Assembly: GCF_014649775.1 (NCBI RefSeq)
Contig: NZ_BMTR01000010.1
Coordinates: 248,001 to 312,000 of the forward strand
Length of the DNA stretch: 64,000 bases
Source: Streptomyces longisporoflavus
GTDB lineage: Bacteria; Actinomycetota; Actinomycetes; Streptomycetales; Streptomycetaceae
Direction: 5' to 3'
Of this stretch, positions 1 through 7,198 are shown piece by piece. The notes beneath the pieces are model-generated. The model made no database searches. It had not been told where the DNA came from and saw only the letters and a list, made by a program, of their open reading frames with translations. The position numbers were made by a program, and so were the translations under genes. Each line of letters begins with the position of its first letter. Position 1 is the stretch's first letter.

Positions 1-680
1 ACACCCTGCGGCGCTCCAGGCGTGCCGTGCGCGGCGAAGTGCTCGATCAGGGCCTGGGTGTCCGGCTTGGCGCCCTCAAGGAGATACAGGGCCACCAGGC
101 CGACGGCGAAGAGATCGGCGGGGAAGTCCGGGTCGGCGCCCAGCATCTGCTCCGGAGCGAAGTAGCCGGGCGTACCCACCACACGGTCTGTCTCGGTCAG
201 TCGCGGCTCGCCGAGCCGCATCGAGATACCGAAGTCGGAGAGCCGCAGATGCGGGCGCGCGGTGCCCGTCGCTTCCAGCAGAATGTTGGCCGGTTTGATG
301 TCACGGTGCACGACCCCCTCGGCGTGCACCGCGGCGAGACCGGAGAGCAACTGGTCCAGGAGCGTGCAGACCAGGCGGGGCGGCAGCGGACCGTAATCCC
401 CGATCACATGGGCCAGCGAGCCGCCGGCGACCAGGGCCATGGTGAACAGGACCTTGTCGTCGTCGGCGGCCCAACTGGCGGGCGCGAGCACATGAGGGTG
501 GTCGATCCGCAGCGCCTGCTCCCGCACGAAGCGCAGCAGCGCGTGCGCGTCGCTCTGTTGCAGGACCTTGGCGGCCACATACCGGCGCCGCCGGTGGTCC
601 CAGGCGCGCCAGACCGCTCCGACTCCCCCACGGCCGATCGGGTCGACCAGTTCGTAGCGGCCTGCGAAGACCTCACCCAT
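1..680 (-). CDS. Serine/threonine protein kinase, partial (C-terminus beyond left edge)
   Basis: Hanks-type Ser/Thr kinase that starts at the ATG at 680 and runs off the left edge, so only the kinase domain is visible. Reading from the start I see MGEVFAGRYELVDPIGRGG, with the glycine loop GRGGVGAVW at about residues 16-24. The ATP-binding lysine lies in VAAKVL, the catalytic loop is HRDIKPANILL, and the metal-binding motif appears as DFGIS. The Thr-Pro-Gly-Tyr-Phe-Ala-Pro-Glu motif ends the activation segment. All catalytic residues are present, so an active kinase is expected. It lies 49 bp downstream of the HTH gene on the same strand and is probably cotranscribed. A purine-rich RBS (GAGAGGAAG) is better spaced for an ATG at 690, which opens a 5-codon frame (MRDHG, then TGA) that overlaps the kinase start; this may be translational coupling or chance. 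Substrates and any membrane anchor cannot be seen. Confidence 0.93.
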   Translation of the reverse strand, partial: MGEVFAGRYELVDPIGRGGVGAVWRAWDHRRRRYVAAKVLQQSDAHALLRFVREQALRIDHPHVLAPASWAADDDKVLFTMALVAGGSLAHVIGDYGPLPPRLVCTLLDQLLSGLAAVHAEGVVHRDIKPANILLEATGTARPHLRLSDFGISMRLGEPRLTETDRVVGTPGYFAPEQMLGADPDFPADLFAVGLVALYLLEGAKPDTQALIEHFAAHGTPGAPQG

Positions 681-729
681 GGTCGCGCATTGCTTCCTCT
701 CCGGGCCGCCCGGTGGCCCGGCCGGCGGC

Positions 730-1278
730 TCAGTTCTGGTGCGCCTCGTAGTGGGCGACCGCGTCCGCGGTGCGTCCGGCGCCGTACACCCGGAGGAACT
801 CTGCCAGTTCCGGGTGGGTCGGTGCGAGGGAGTCCGCGGCATCGATGATGTCGCCCGCCGCCGCGACGGAGCGCAACAGTGACTGGATCTCGCGCACCAC
901 ACGCTTCACCGTGGGCGCACCCGAACTCAAGGGCGTCTGCGAGGTGTTGGTCAGGACGGAGCCGCCCTGGGACTTCTTGATCTCATCCATGCGGTCGGTG
1001 GCCTCGGCGGCGCTCACGCTGCCGTCGGCGACCTGGCCCGCCAGCTCCTGGAGGAGCTGGACGCGCTGGACGACCGCAGGGTTGCCGATCTTGGCTCGCT
1101 GCCCGCTCATCAGCTGGGACAGCATGGGCGCGGACAGACCGAGTACGCCGGCGAGGCGTGCCTGGTTGAGGCCCAGATCATCGATGAGACGGCGGAAGAG
1201 CGCCCCCAGCGGCTCCCCGTACCAGTTCCGCTGGAGCTCTCGTGCTCTCGCGGTCGTCTCTTGTTGTGCGGCGTCCAT
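730..1278 (-). CDS. Helix-turn-helix (XRE-like) DNA-binding regulator
   Basis: A 182-aa cytoplasmic protein. Residues about 22-60 (LFRRLIDDLGLNQARLAGVL, then GLSAPMLSQLMSGQ) fit a Cro/C1-type helix-turn-helix. The rest is helical, with an Ala-rich C-terminus. I chose the ATG at 1278 because GGGGAGAC sits just upstream; an in-frame extension to 1425 would run across an inverted repeat and has no better RBS. It is the first gene of a two-gene unit with the kinase that starts at 680, so its product is a plausible partner or substrate of that kinase (inference). A 9-bp inverted repeat lies 30 bp upstream and may be its own operator. The target regulon is unknown. Confidence 0.85.
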   Translation of the reverse strand: MDAAQQETTARARELQRNWYGEPLGALFRRLIDDLGLNQARLAGVLGLSAPMLSQLMSGQRAKIGNPAVVQRVQLLQELAGQVADGSVSAAEATDRMDEIKKSQGGSVLTNTSQTPLSSGAPTVKRVVREIQSLLRSVAAAGDIIDAADSLAPTHPELAEFLRVYGAGRTADAVAHYEAHQN

Positions 1279-1307
1279 TGCGTCTCCCCATCGCTTCCCC
1301 AAAAAAC

Positions 1308-1331
1308 CGTGGTTCGCTGCCGCGAACCACG
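1308..1331. promoter_or_regulatory. Inverted repeat upstream of the HTH gene (possible operator)
   Basis: CGTGGTTCG, six bases, CGAACCACG: a perfect 9-bp inverted repeat located 30-53 bp upstream of the HTH start codon. The position suits autoregulation by a dimeric HTH protein. A T-run follows it on the minus strand, so a weak terminator or attenuator is also possible. Confidence 0.5.
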
Positions 1332-1462
1332 CCGAGCATCTTACGGAGCGTGGTCGTTCACCGGGACCCCCAATCCTTTTGCGAGATGTGGGGGGTGACC
1401 CGGTACTCTGGTCTGCGTTGCCCACCGGAGCGATGTTCTTCCGGTCGGGTACGCCCGTTTTC

Positions 1463-1535
1463 GGGGCCTTAGCTCAGTTGGTAGAGCGCTGCCTTTGCAA
1501 GGCAGATGTCAGGAGTTCGAATCTCCTAGGCTCCA
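1463..1535 (+). tRNA. tRNA-Ala (anticodon TGC)
   Basis: A complete cloverleaf. Acceptor GGGGCCT pairs with AGGCTCC, the D-arm is GCTC..GAGC, and the anticodon stem CTGCC/GGCAG closes the loop TTTGCAA, giving anticodon TGC. The T-arm is AGGAG TTCGAAT CTCCT. Discriminator A is at 1535. CCA is not encoded. A strong terminator follows within 10 bp. Confidence 0.97.
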
Positions 1536-1543
1536 CAGAAACG

Positions 1544-1591
1544 CCGTAGGGCGGGACCACCTCTCAGGTGGTCCCGCCCTACGGTGTTTTT
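1544..1591 (+). terminator. Rho-independent terminator of tRNA-Ala
   Basis: A long GC-rich stem (CCGTAGGGCGGGACCACCT and its complement) with a 3-nt loop at 1544-1584, followed by TGTTTTT. It lies between the tRNA and the convergent DUF5324 gene, so it may serve both strands. Confidence 0.92.
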
Positions 1592-1642
1592 GCTGCTGTT
1601 CGCGCTTCTGTGCAGGTCAGCGCAGACGCCGACCGACGCGGG

Positions 1643-2365
1643 TCAGCGCAGGTCGTCGCGCTCCGACGCCTCGGTCTCGGCCTGCTTGGCCTGGACCTCG
1701 GGGTCGAGGGAGGCCTGACCTGTGCCGTCGACCGAAGCCAGCGGCGCGCTGTCGGGCACCTCCGTCGCGGCCGGCGGCTCGACGAGCCAGTCCGGGTTCG
1801 CCTGCTTGTCCCACCACTTCCAGGCGGCGATCGCACCCCCGGTCACGATGCCAAGGACGATGAGGCCCTTGGCCACGCGTCCGGCGCGGGCCCGGCGGTT
1901 GTGCTTGCGGGCCAGCCGCCGGATCTCCTTGGGCGAGACCTCGCCGCGCAGGGCGGACAGCGCCGCGGATCCGCGGGCAGCCGCCTCGTCACGGACGGGC
2001 TGGGCCGCGGCCACGGCGCTCTCGATCCGCGGCTTCGAATAGTCGGCGGCCTGCCGGGCGGCCTCGCGGGCCTGTGCGGCGGCCTTGCGGGTGCGGACGG
2101 CGGCTTCGTGCGCGGCGTGGTCGACCTTCGGCGGCACATGCGCACGGGCCTGCTCGATGCGCGGCCCCACGTGAGCGCCGTACTGGGCACGGGCCTGCTC
2201 GGCGGCCTGCGACACCTTGGGCGCGAGCCGTGCGCGGGATTCGTGCGCGTAAAGGACGGCCTGCTCCTTGGCCGTGCCGGCGTAGGGGGCCACCGCCTCC
2301 GCGGCATGCCGCACGCTGTCCCTCGCCGAACCGGTCGCGGCGCGCACGCTGTCGATGCGGGTCAC
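1643..2365 (-). CDS. DUF5324 family membrane protein
   Basis: A 240-aa Ala/Arg-rich protein with a GTG start at 2365 behind a strong AGGAGGAGG. Residues about 1-140 are long amphipathic helices with recurring Ala and charged residues, probably coiled coil. A single hydrophobic segment (GLIVLGIVTGGAIAAWKWW) at about residues 165-190 is followed by an acidic C-terminal tail (ends SERDDLR). The pattern matches the Streptomyces DUF5324 family, which has no assigned function. It appears to be transcribed alone. Confidence 0.75.
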   Translation of the reverse strand: MTRIDSVRAATGSARDSVRHAAEAVAPYAGTAKEQAVLYAHESRARLAPKVSQAAEQARAQYGAHVGPRIEQARAHVPPKVDHAAHEAAVRTRKAAAQAREAARQAADYSKPRIESAVAAAQPVRDEAAARGSAALSALRGEVSPKEIRRLARKHNRRARAGRVAKGLIVLGIVTGGAIAAWKWWDKQANPDWLVEPPAATEVPDSAPLASVDGTGQASLDPEVQAKQAETEASERDDLR

Positions 2366-2615
2366 GGGATCCTCCTCCTCGGTGGCTTATAGGTATGTCA
2401 CCTTTCCACCCTTTACAGGATCATGCCTTCCAGGTGACTCCGAGGCATGAGCGGGCGGGCATCCGGGTGCCATGAAATTGATCAAATCGGTACAAGGAGA
2501 GTTCTTCGCCGACAATGCCACGGATCGTCGCGCCGCGCTCCCACTCGGTGACTACTCGTCCCAATCCGGTCCGTGGGAGTATCAGGACGTCACAGAAGAC
2601 AACGGAAGGCAGACC

Positions 2616-3149
2616 GTGGCCGAGCAGCTCTACGCCACCCTCAAGACCAACCGCGGCGACATCGAGGTGCTTCTGCACCCCAACCACACGCCGAAGACGG
2701 TCAAGAACTTCGTCGAGCTCGCTCAGGGCGAGCGCGAGTGGGTCAACCCGGAGACCGGGCAGAAGACCACGAGCCGGCTCTACGACGGCACGATCTTCCA
2801 CCGCGTCATCAGCGGCTTCATGATCCAGGGCGGCGACCCGCTGGGCAACGGCACGGGCGGTCCGGGCTACGAGTTCGAGGACGAGTTCCACCCCGACCTC
2901 GCCTTCGACAAGCCCTACCTGCTCGCCATGGCCAACGCGGGCCCGGGCACCAACGGCTCCCAGTTCTTCGTGACGGTCTCCCCGACGGCCTGGCTCACCC
3001 GCAAGCACACCATCTTCGGTGAGGTCACCGACCCGGCGAGCCAGAAGGTCGTCGACGAGATCGCTGCCACGCCGACCAACCCGCGCACGGACCGCCCCGT
3101 GAACGACGTGATCATCGAGTCGGTCGTCATCGAAACCCGCGCCGCCTGA
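2616..3149 (+). CDS. Peptidyl-prolyl cis-trans isomerase (cyclophilin)
   Basis: A 177-aa cytoplasmic cyclophilin that interconverts cis and trans proline peptide bonds. The core is recognisable: FHRVISGFMIQGGDP (catalytic Arg in FHR), GYEFEDEFHPDL, LAMANAGPGTNGSQFFVT and TIFGEV. The GTG at 2616 is chosen because GGAAGG precedes it and it gives the compact start MAEQLYATLKTNRGDIEVLL. The open frame upstream to 2472 is not cyclophilin-like. It seems to be a single-gene unit closed by the hairpin at 3178-3213. Confidence 0.93.
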   Translation: MAEQLYATLKTNRGDIEVLLHPNHTPKTVKNFVELAQGEREWVNPETGQKTTSRLYDGTIFHRVISGFMIQGGDPLGNGTGGPGYEFEDEFHPDLAFDKPYLLAMANAGPGTNGSQFFVTVSPTAWLTRKHTIFGEVTDPASQKVVDEIAATPTNPRTDRPVNDVIIESVVIETRAA

Positions 3150-3177
3150 CACCGGCGCACCCCGCGAGGGAACCAAA

Positions 3178-3213
3178 CCGCCCCGCCCATCCGTAAGGAA
3201 GGGCGGGGCGGTG
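3178..3213 (+). terminator. Hairpin after the cyclophilin gene
   Basis: A 12-bp stem (ACCGCCCCGCCC/GGGCGGGGCGGT) with a 12-nt loop, 29 bp after the stop. It has no T-run, as is common for Streptomyces terminators. Confidence 0.7.
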
Positions 3214-3266
3214 CGTTCGCGCGCGTGGGCGTAGCTGTGCCTTCGTACGGACATTGAGGGGACCCC

Positions 3267-4160
3267 ATGGACCAGGCACCCGGCAGCCCGCAGGGGCCAC
3301 AGGACGCATCGAACCTGCCCGGCTGCTACCGGCATCCGGACCGCGAGACGGGCATCAGCTGCACCCGCTGCGAACGCCCCATCTGCCCGGAGTGCATGAT
3401 CAGCGCCTCGGTCGGCTTCCACTGCCCCGAGTGCGTGCGCGAGGGCTCGGGCACCGGCCACGCGCCCGCGGCCAACCAGCCGCGCACCATCGCGGGCGGC
3501 TCGATCACCGCTGACCCGCGACTGATCACCAAGATCCTGGTCGCGATAAACGTCCTCGTGTTCATCGCGATCCAGGTGAACGACCGGCTCGTCGGCGACC
3601 TCGCCCTGATCGGTGAGTGGCCGCCCTACCCGTACGCTCCGACCGAGGGCGTCGCCGAAGGCCAGTGGTACCGCCTGGTCACGTCCATGTTCGCGCACCA
3701 GGAGATCTGGCACATCGCGTTCAACATGCTGGGTCTGTGGTGGCTCGGCGGCCCGCTGGAAGCCGCGCTCGGCCGCGCCCGCTACCTCGCGCTGTACGTG
3801 CTCTCCGGCCTGGCCGGCAGTGCGCTCACCTATGTCCTCGTCGACGCGAGCGACGCCTCGCTCGGGGCCTCCGGAGCGATCTTCGGTCTCCTCGGCGCCA
3901 CCGCCGTCCTGATGCGGCGCCTGAACTACGACATGCGTCCGGTCATCGCGCTGCTCGCGCTGAACCTGCTCTTCACCTTCACCTGGACCGGCATCGCCTG
4001 GCAGGCGCACGTCGGCGGGCTGATCGCCGGTGTCGCGATCGCGTACGGGATGGTGCACGCGCCCCGCGAGCGGCGGGCGCTGGTGCAGTGGGGGACCTGT
4101 GCCGTGGTGCTGGTCGTGGTCCTGGCGGCTGTGGTCATCAGGACCGGCCAGCTCGGCTGA
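3267..4160 (+). CDS. Rhomboid family intramembrane serine protease with N-terminal zinc-binding module
   Basis: A 297-aa membrane protein. Residues about 17-55 hold a Cys/His-rich B-box-like zinc module (CYRHPDRETGISCTRCERPI, then CPEC, then FHCPEC). A rhomboid domain with about six TM helices follows. The nucleophile motif GASGAIFG, the catalytic His in AHVGGLIAG and the HIAFNMLGLWWLGGPLE helix are present, so the Ser-His dyad is intact. It should cleave TM substrates in the plane of the membrane; the substrates are unknown. It is convergent with crgA. Confidence 0.93.
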   Translation: MDQAPGSPQGPQDASNLPGCYRHPDRETGISCTRCERPICPECMISASVGFHCPECVREGSGTGHAPAANQPRTIAGGSITADPRLITKILVAINVLVFIAIQVNDRLVGDLALIGEWPPYPYAPTEGVAEGQWYRLVTSMFAHQEIWHIAFNMLGLWWLGGPLEAALGRARYLALYVLSGLAGSALTYVLVDASDASLGASGAIFGLLGATAVLMRRLNYDMRPVIALLALNLLFTFTWTGIAWQAHVGGLIAGVAIAYGMVHAPRERRALVQWGTCAVVLVVVLAAVVIRTGQLG

Positions 4161-4470
4161 AGGTCGCTCCGACCGGCCGGAGTGCCTCCCTGACCACTGT
4201 TGTCCACAGCGTGTGCCGAATCTTGTGCATGCTGTGTGGAACAGCTGTGCCCCTTGTCACTGACCTGGGTTTACCCAGGAAGGACAAGGGGCCAGTAGCC
4301 GCTCGGATGTCGATCTGCCAGTCACACCGGCGTCAACGTCACGAGAGTTATCCACAGATCGTCTTTCTTTTCCCCAGTTCGGTCCCCAGTGTGGATAGCG
4401 CTGTGGATAACTCAGGGCAAGGCTTGCTCCCGCCGCCGTGGGCAGTGCGCTCACAGCGTGTGGAACGGCA
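4161..4470. promoter_or_regulatory. Convergent intergenic region with a DnaA-box cluster and nested stem-loop
   Basis: This 310-bp gene-free stretch holds three perfect DnaA boxes: TTGTCCACA at 4200-4208, TTATCCACA at 4348-4356 and TGTGGATAA at 4402-4410. A one-mismatch box lies at 4390-4398. The second and third boxes sit in a perfect 13-bp inverted repeat (4345-4357 and 4401-4413). Between them and the first box is a nested stem-loop at 4250-4291: outer arms CCCCTTGTC/GACAAGGGG, inner arms CCTGGG/CCCAGG. The stem-loop may terminate rhomboid and crgA transcripts. DnaA titration is inferred. Confidence 0.75.
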
Positions 4471-4725
4471 CTACTTCCACTGGGTGGAGACGCCGAACCC
4501 CGCGGCGATGAAGCCGAAGCCGACCACGATGTTCCAGTTGCCCAGCGGGTCGATCGGCAGTTTGCCGTCGGTGACGTAGAAGACGACGATCCAGGCGAGC
4601 CCGATGAGGAACATCGCCAGCATCACCGGGGCCACCCAGCTCCGGCTGGTCAGCTTGATGTTCGTCGCCTTCTTCGGGGGCGGCGTGTAATCGTCGGCCT
4701 TCTTGCGGATCCGTGACTTCGGCAC
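4471..4725 (-). CDS. crgA: Cell division protein CrgA
   Basis: An 84-aa protein with two TM segments (about residues 33-52 and 64-80), a basic N-terminus (MPKSRIRKKADDYTPPPKK) and the GNWNIVVGFGFIAAGFGVS second helix typical of CrgA. Length and topology match the actinobacterial family. CrgA is a membrane coordinator of septation; in Streptomyces it affects FtsZ ring timing, and in mycobacteria it contacts FtsI and FtsQ. It stands alone, divergent from the DUF881/sortase operon and near the cell-wall operon at 9.5-17.7 kb. Confidence 0.95.
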   Translation of the reverse strand: MPKSRIRKKADDYTPPPKKATNIKLTSRSWVAPVMLAMFLIGLAWIVVFYVTDGKLPIDPLGNWNIVVGFGFIAAGFGVSTQWK

Positions 4726-4817
4726 GAGGGTCTCTCCTGTCGATACGGGGAGCTGAGCCCTCCCCCGGGCGTCCGTTAGCGTAGTGCTTCCGCGGCGCTG
4801 AAGGAGATAAGGGTACG

Positions 4818-5588
4818 TTGAGCAATTCTGCCGACTCCCCCACAGGTCCGGGTCGACGCCCTCGATGGCGGCCGGTCCGGCTGCTCACCGCCGCCGTTTT
4901 CGCGCTCGCGGGCCTCATCTTCTTCACCAGCTTCAACACCGCCAAGGGCACGAACATCCGCACCGACGCGTCTTTGCTGAAGCTCTCCGACCTGATCGAG
5001 GAGCGTAGCCACAAGAACGGCAAGCTCGACGAGTCCAACGGTTCCCTGCGCGACGAGGTCGAGTCCCTGGCCGAACGCGACAACGGCGGCACCAAGGCCG
5101 ACGACGCGCGGCTCAAGGCCCTGGAGAAGAACGCGGGCACCAAGAAGCTCAGCGGCGAGGCTGTCTCCGTCACCCTCGCCGACGCCCCGCCGAACGCCAC
5201 CGCCAAGCTCCCCGGCTACCCCGAGCCCCAGCCCAACGACCTGGTCATCCACCAGCAGGACCTCCAGGCCGTGGTCAACGCGCTCTGGGAGGGCGGCGCC
5301 GAAGGCATCAAGGTCATGGATCAGCGGCTCATCTCCACCAGCGCCGTCCGCTGCGTGGGAAACACCCTGATCCTCCAGGGCCGCGTCTACTCGCCCCCGT
5401 ACAAGGTGACGGCCATCGGCGACCCGGAGAAGCTCAAGACGGCGCTCGCCGCGTCCCCGCAGATCCAGAACTACATGCTGTACGTCAACGCGTACGGCCT
5501 CGGCTGGAAAGTCGATGACGACGGGGCGATGACTCTTCCCGGCTACTCGGGCACAGTGGATCTCCACTACGCCAAGCCCGTGGAGTAG
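4818..5588 (+). CDS. DUF881 family membrane-anchored protein
   Basis: A 256-aa protein starting at a TTG (4818) with AAGGAGAT 10 bp upstream. One TM helix (about residues 19-38) is followed by a coiled-coil segment (ASLLKLSDLIEERSHKNGKL and on) and a C-terminal extracytoplasmic DUF881 domain with VTLADAPPNA, DLVIHQQDLQAVVNALWEGG and AIRCVGNTL-like motifs. DUF881 proteins are common next to crgA and division genes in actinobacteria, but their function is not established. It starts a tight plus-strand run with the sortases. Confidence 0.88.
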   Translation: MSNSADSPTGPGRRPRWRPVRLLTAAVFALAGLIFFTSFNTAKGTNIRTDASLLKLSDLIEERSHKNGKLDESNGSLRDEVESLAERDNGGTKADDARLKALEKNAGTKKLSGEAVSVTLADAPPNATAKLPGYPEPQPNDLVIHQQDLQAVVNALWEGGAEGIKVMDQRLISTSAVRCVGNTLILQGRVYSPPYKVTAIGDPEKLKTALAASPQIQNYMLYVNAYGLGWKVDDDGAMTLPGYSGTVDLHYAKPVE

Positions 5589-5620
5589 ACCGCCCGTGGA
5601 GTAAGCCGCTGGGGGAGCCT

Positions 5621-6319
5621 GTGTCGGTGCGAGTGCTCGTCAGGACGTTCAGCGAACTGTGCATCACCGCCGGCACGCTGATCGTGCTCTTCGTGGTGTA
5701 CGTCCTGTTCTGGACGGGCGTGAAGGCCGACAACGCCATGGACAGCCAGATCGACGCGCTCCAGGACCAGTGGGCGCAGGGCTCGGTGCCCGCGGGTACG
5801 GACCGGGAGTCGGGGCGGACGGCCTCTCCGAAGAAGCCCGCCCCCTACGAGGACGGCAAACCCTTCGCCGTCATGTACATCCCGCGGTTTGGTTTCACGT
5901 GGAACAAGCCGGTGCTCCAGGGCACCGGGACCGAGACCCTCAAGAAGGGACTCGGTCACTACGGAGAGACCGCGCAGCTCGGACAGCGCGGCAACTTCTC
6001 CGTGGCGGGCCACCGCCGCACCTACGGAGACCCGTTCAAGGACTTCCCGAAGCTGCGCCCGAACGACCCCGTGGTGCTGACCGACGGCACCACGTGGTTC
6101 ACGTACCGCATCGACAAGAAGCCCTACAAGACGCTGCCCGGCGACACCGGCGTCATCGACGCGGTTCCGCGCAAGTCGGGGTTCGACGGTCCGGGCCGTT
6201 ACCTCACACTTACGACCTGTGAGCCAGAGTGGGGCCACAGTCACCGGTTGATCGTCTGGGCCCACCTCGACGCCACCCAGCCCGTGGAGGCCGGGAAACC
6301 AGAGGCACTGCGCCGTTAG
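5621..6319 (+). CDS. srtE: Class E sortase (first of three)
   Basis: A 232-aa membrane-anchored transpeptidase. An N-terminal TM (about residues 12-33) is followed by the sortase barrel with the catalytic triad His131 (NFSVAGHRRT), Cys200 (LTLTTCEPEW) and Arg209 (HSHRLIVW). Class E sortases attach LAXTG-type surface proteins to peptidoglycan. Its GTG start is 32 bp after the DUF881 gene, so the genes are likely cotranscribed. A parS-like site lies inside the gene at 5892-5905 (codons for FTWN). Confidence 0.93.
   Translation: MSVRVLVRTFSELCITAGTLIVLFVVYVLFWTGVKADNAMDSQIDALQDQWAQGSVPAGTDRESGRTASPKKPAPYEDGKPFAVMYIPRFGFTWNKPVLQGTGTETLKKGLGHYGETAQLGQRGNFSVAGHRRTYGDPFKDFPKLRPNDPVVLTDGTTWFTYRIDKKPYKTLPGDTGVIDAVPRKSGFDGPGRYLTLTTCEPEWGHSHRLIVWAHLDATQPVEAGKPEALRR
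5892..5905. other. parS-like ParB-binding site inside the sortase gene
   Basis: GTTTCACGTGGAAC fits the ParB consensus GTTnCACGTGnAAC exactly. It combines one half-site of the canonical Streptomyces parS (GTTTCACGTGAAAC) with one of the GTTCCACGTGGAAC form. Such sites cluster around oriC and load the ParB partition complex. Confidence 0.72.
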
Positions 6320-6350
6320 TCTGGTGCCGTACGGCTACGGAAGGGACGGC

Positions 6351-6512
6351 ATGTACGGCTGGATCTGGCGGCATCTGCCGGGAAACGCATGGGTTAGGGC
6401 GCTGCTTTCGCTGGTGCTCGTCTTCGCTGTGGTCTACGTGCTCTTCCAGTACGTGTTCCCCTGGGCCGAGCCGCTGCTTCCCTTCAACGACGTGACGGTG
6501 GACGGCCAGTGA
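6351..6512 (+). CDS. Small single-pass membrane protein
   Basis: A 53-aa protein (MYGWIWRHLPGNAWVRALLS at the start) with one TM helix at about residues 15-36 and a short acidic extracellular tail ending NDVTVDGQ. I chose the ATG at 6351, preceded by AAGGGA; an in-frame GTG at 6324 would add nine residues. It sits between sortase and amidotransferase genes, and its stop overlaps the next start (GTGA). Function unknown. Confidence 0.8.
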   Translation: MYGWIWRHLPGNAWVRALLSLVLVFAVVYVLFQYVFPWAEPLLPFNDVTVDGQ

Positions 6513-7198
6513 GCGCGGTGAGCCCTGTGAGTCCGACGAGCCCGGTCGGCCCCGATGGACGCCCCAGCCGCATCCTCGTCGTCGACAACTACGACAGCTT
6601 CGTCTTCAACCTCGTCCAGTACCTCTACCAACTGGGTGCGGAGTGCGAGGTCGTGCGCAACGACGAGGTCGAGCTGCGTCACGCGCAGGACGGCTTCGAC
6701 GGCGTCCTGCTCTCGCCGGGCCCCGGCACGCCCGAGCAGGCGGGCGTCTGCGTGGACATGGTGCGGCACTGCGCCGGCACCGGGGTGCCCGTGTTCGGCG
6801 TCTGCCTCGGCATGCAGTCGATGGCGGTGGCGTACGGCGGAGTGGTGGACCGCGCTCCTGAGCTGCTGCACGGCAAGACGTCCCCCGTGGTGCACGGGGG
6901 CAAGGGTGTTTTCTCCGGTCTTCCGTCGCCGTTCATCGCGACGCGCTATCACTCGCTCGCCGCTGAGCCGGCCACGGTTCCGGCCGAGCTGGAAGTGACC
7001 GCGCGTACGGAGGACGGCATCATCATGGGCCTGCGCCACCGGGAACTGCCGGTCGAGGGCGTGCAGTTCCACCCCGAGTCGGTGCTCACCGAGCACGGCC
7101 ACCGCATGCTCGCCAACTGGCTGGTGGAGTGCGGGGACGCGGGGGCGGTCGGACGGTCGAGCGGTCTTGCCCCGGTGGTGGGCAGGGTCTCGGCGTGA
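6509..7198 (+). CDS. pabA: Aminodeoxychorismate/anthranilate synthase component II (glutamine amidotransferase)
   Basis: A 229-aa class I glutamine amidotransferase that releases ammonia from glutamine for a chorismate-using partner subunit. Visible motifs: ILVVDNYDSFVFNLVQYLYQ, the oxyanion strand LLSPGPGTPEQAG, the nucleophile Cys99 in FGVCLGMQSM, and the His-Glu pair in GVQFHPESV. The N-terminus carries about 20 extra residues of low complexity (SPVSPTSPVGPDG). It overlaps both flanking genes by 4 bp (GTGA). The partner component I gene is not in the window, so pabA versus trpG cannot be settled. Confidence 0.9.
   Translation: MSAVSPVSPTSPVGPDGRPSRILVVDNYDSFVFNLVQYLYQLGAECEVVRNDEVELRHAQDGFDGVLLSPGPGTPEQAGVCVDMVRHCAGTGVPVFGVCLGMQSMAVAYGGVVDRAPELLHGKTSPVVHGGKGVFSGLPSPFIATRYHSLAAEPATVPAELEVTARTEDGIIMGLRHRELPVEGVQFHPESVLTEHGHRMLANWLVECGDAGAVGRSSGLAPVVGRVSA

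Noticed and set aside
2421..4058. 545-codon minus-strand frame opposite cyclophilin and rhomboid genes
   Set aside because: Shadow frame; both plus-strand genes have intact catalytic motifs.
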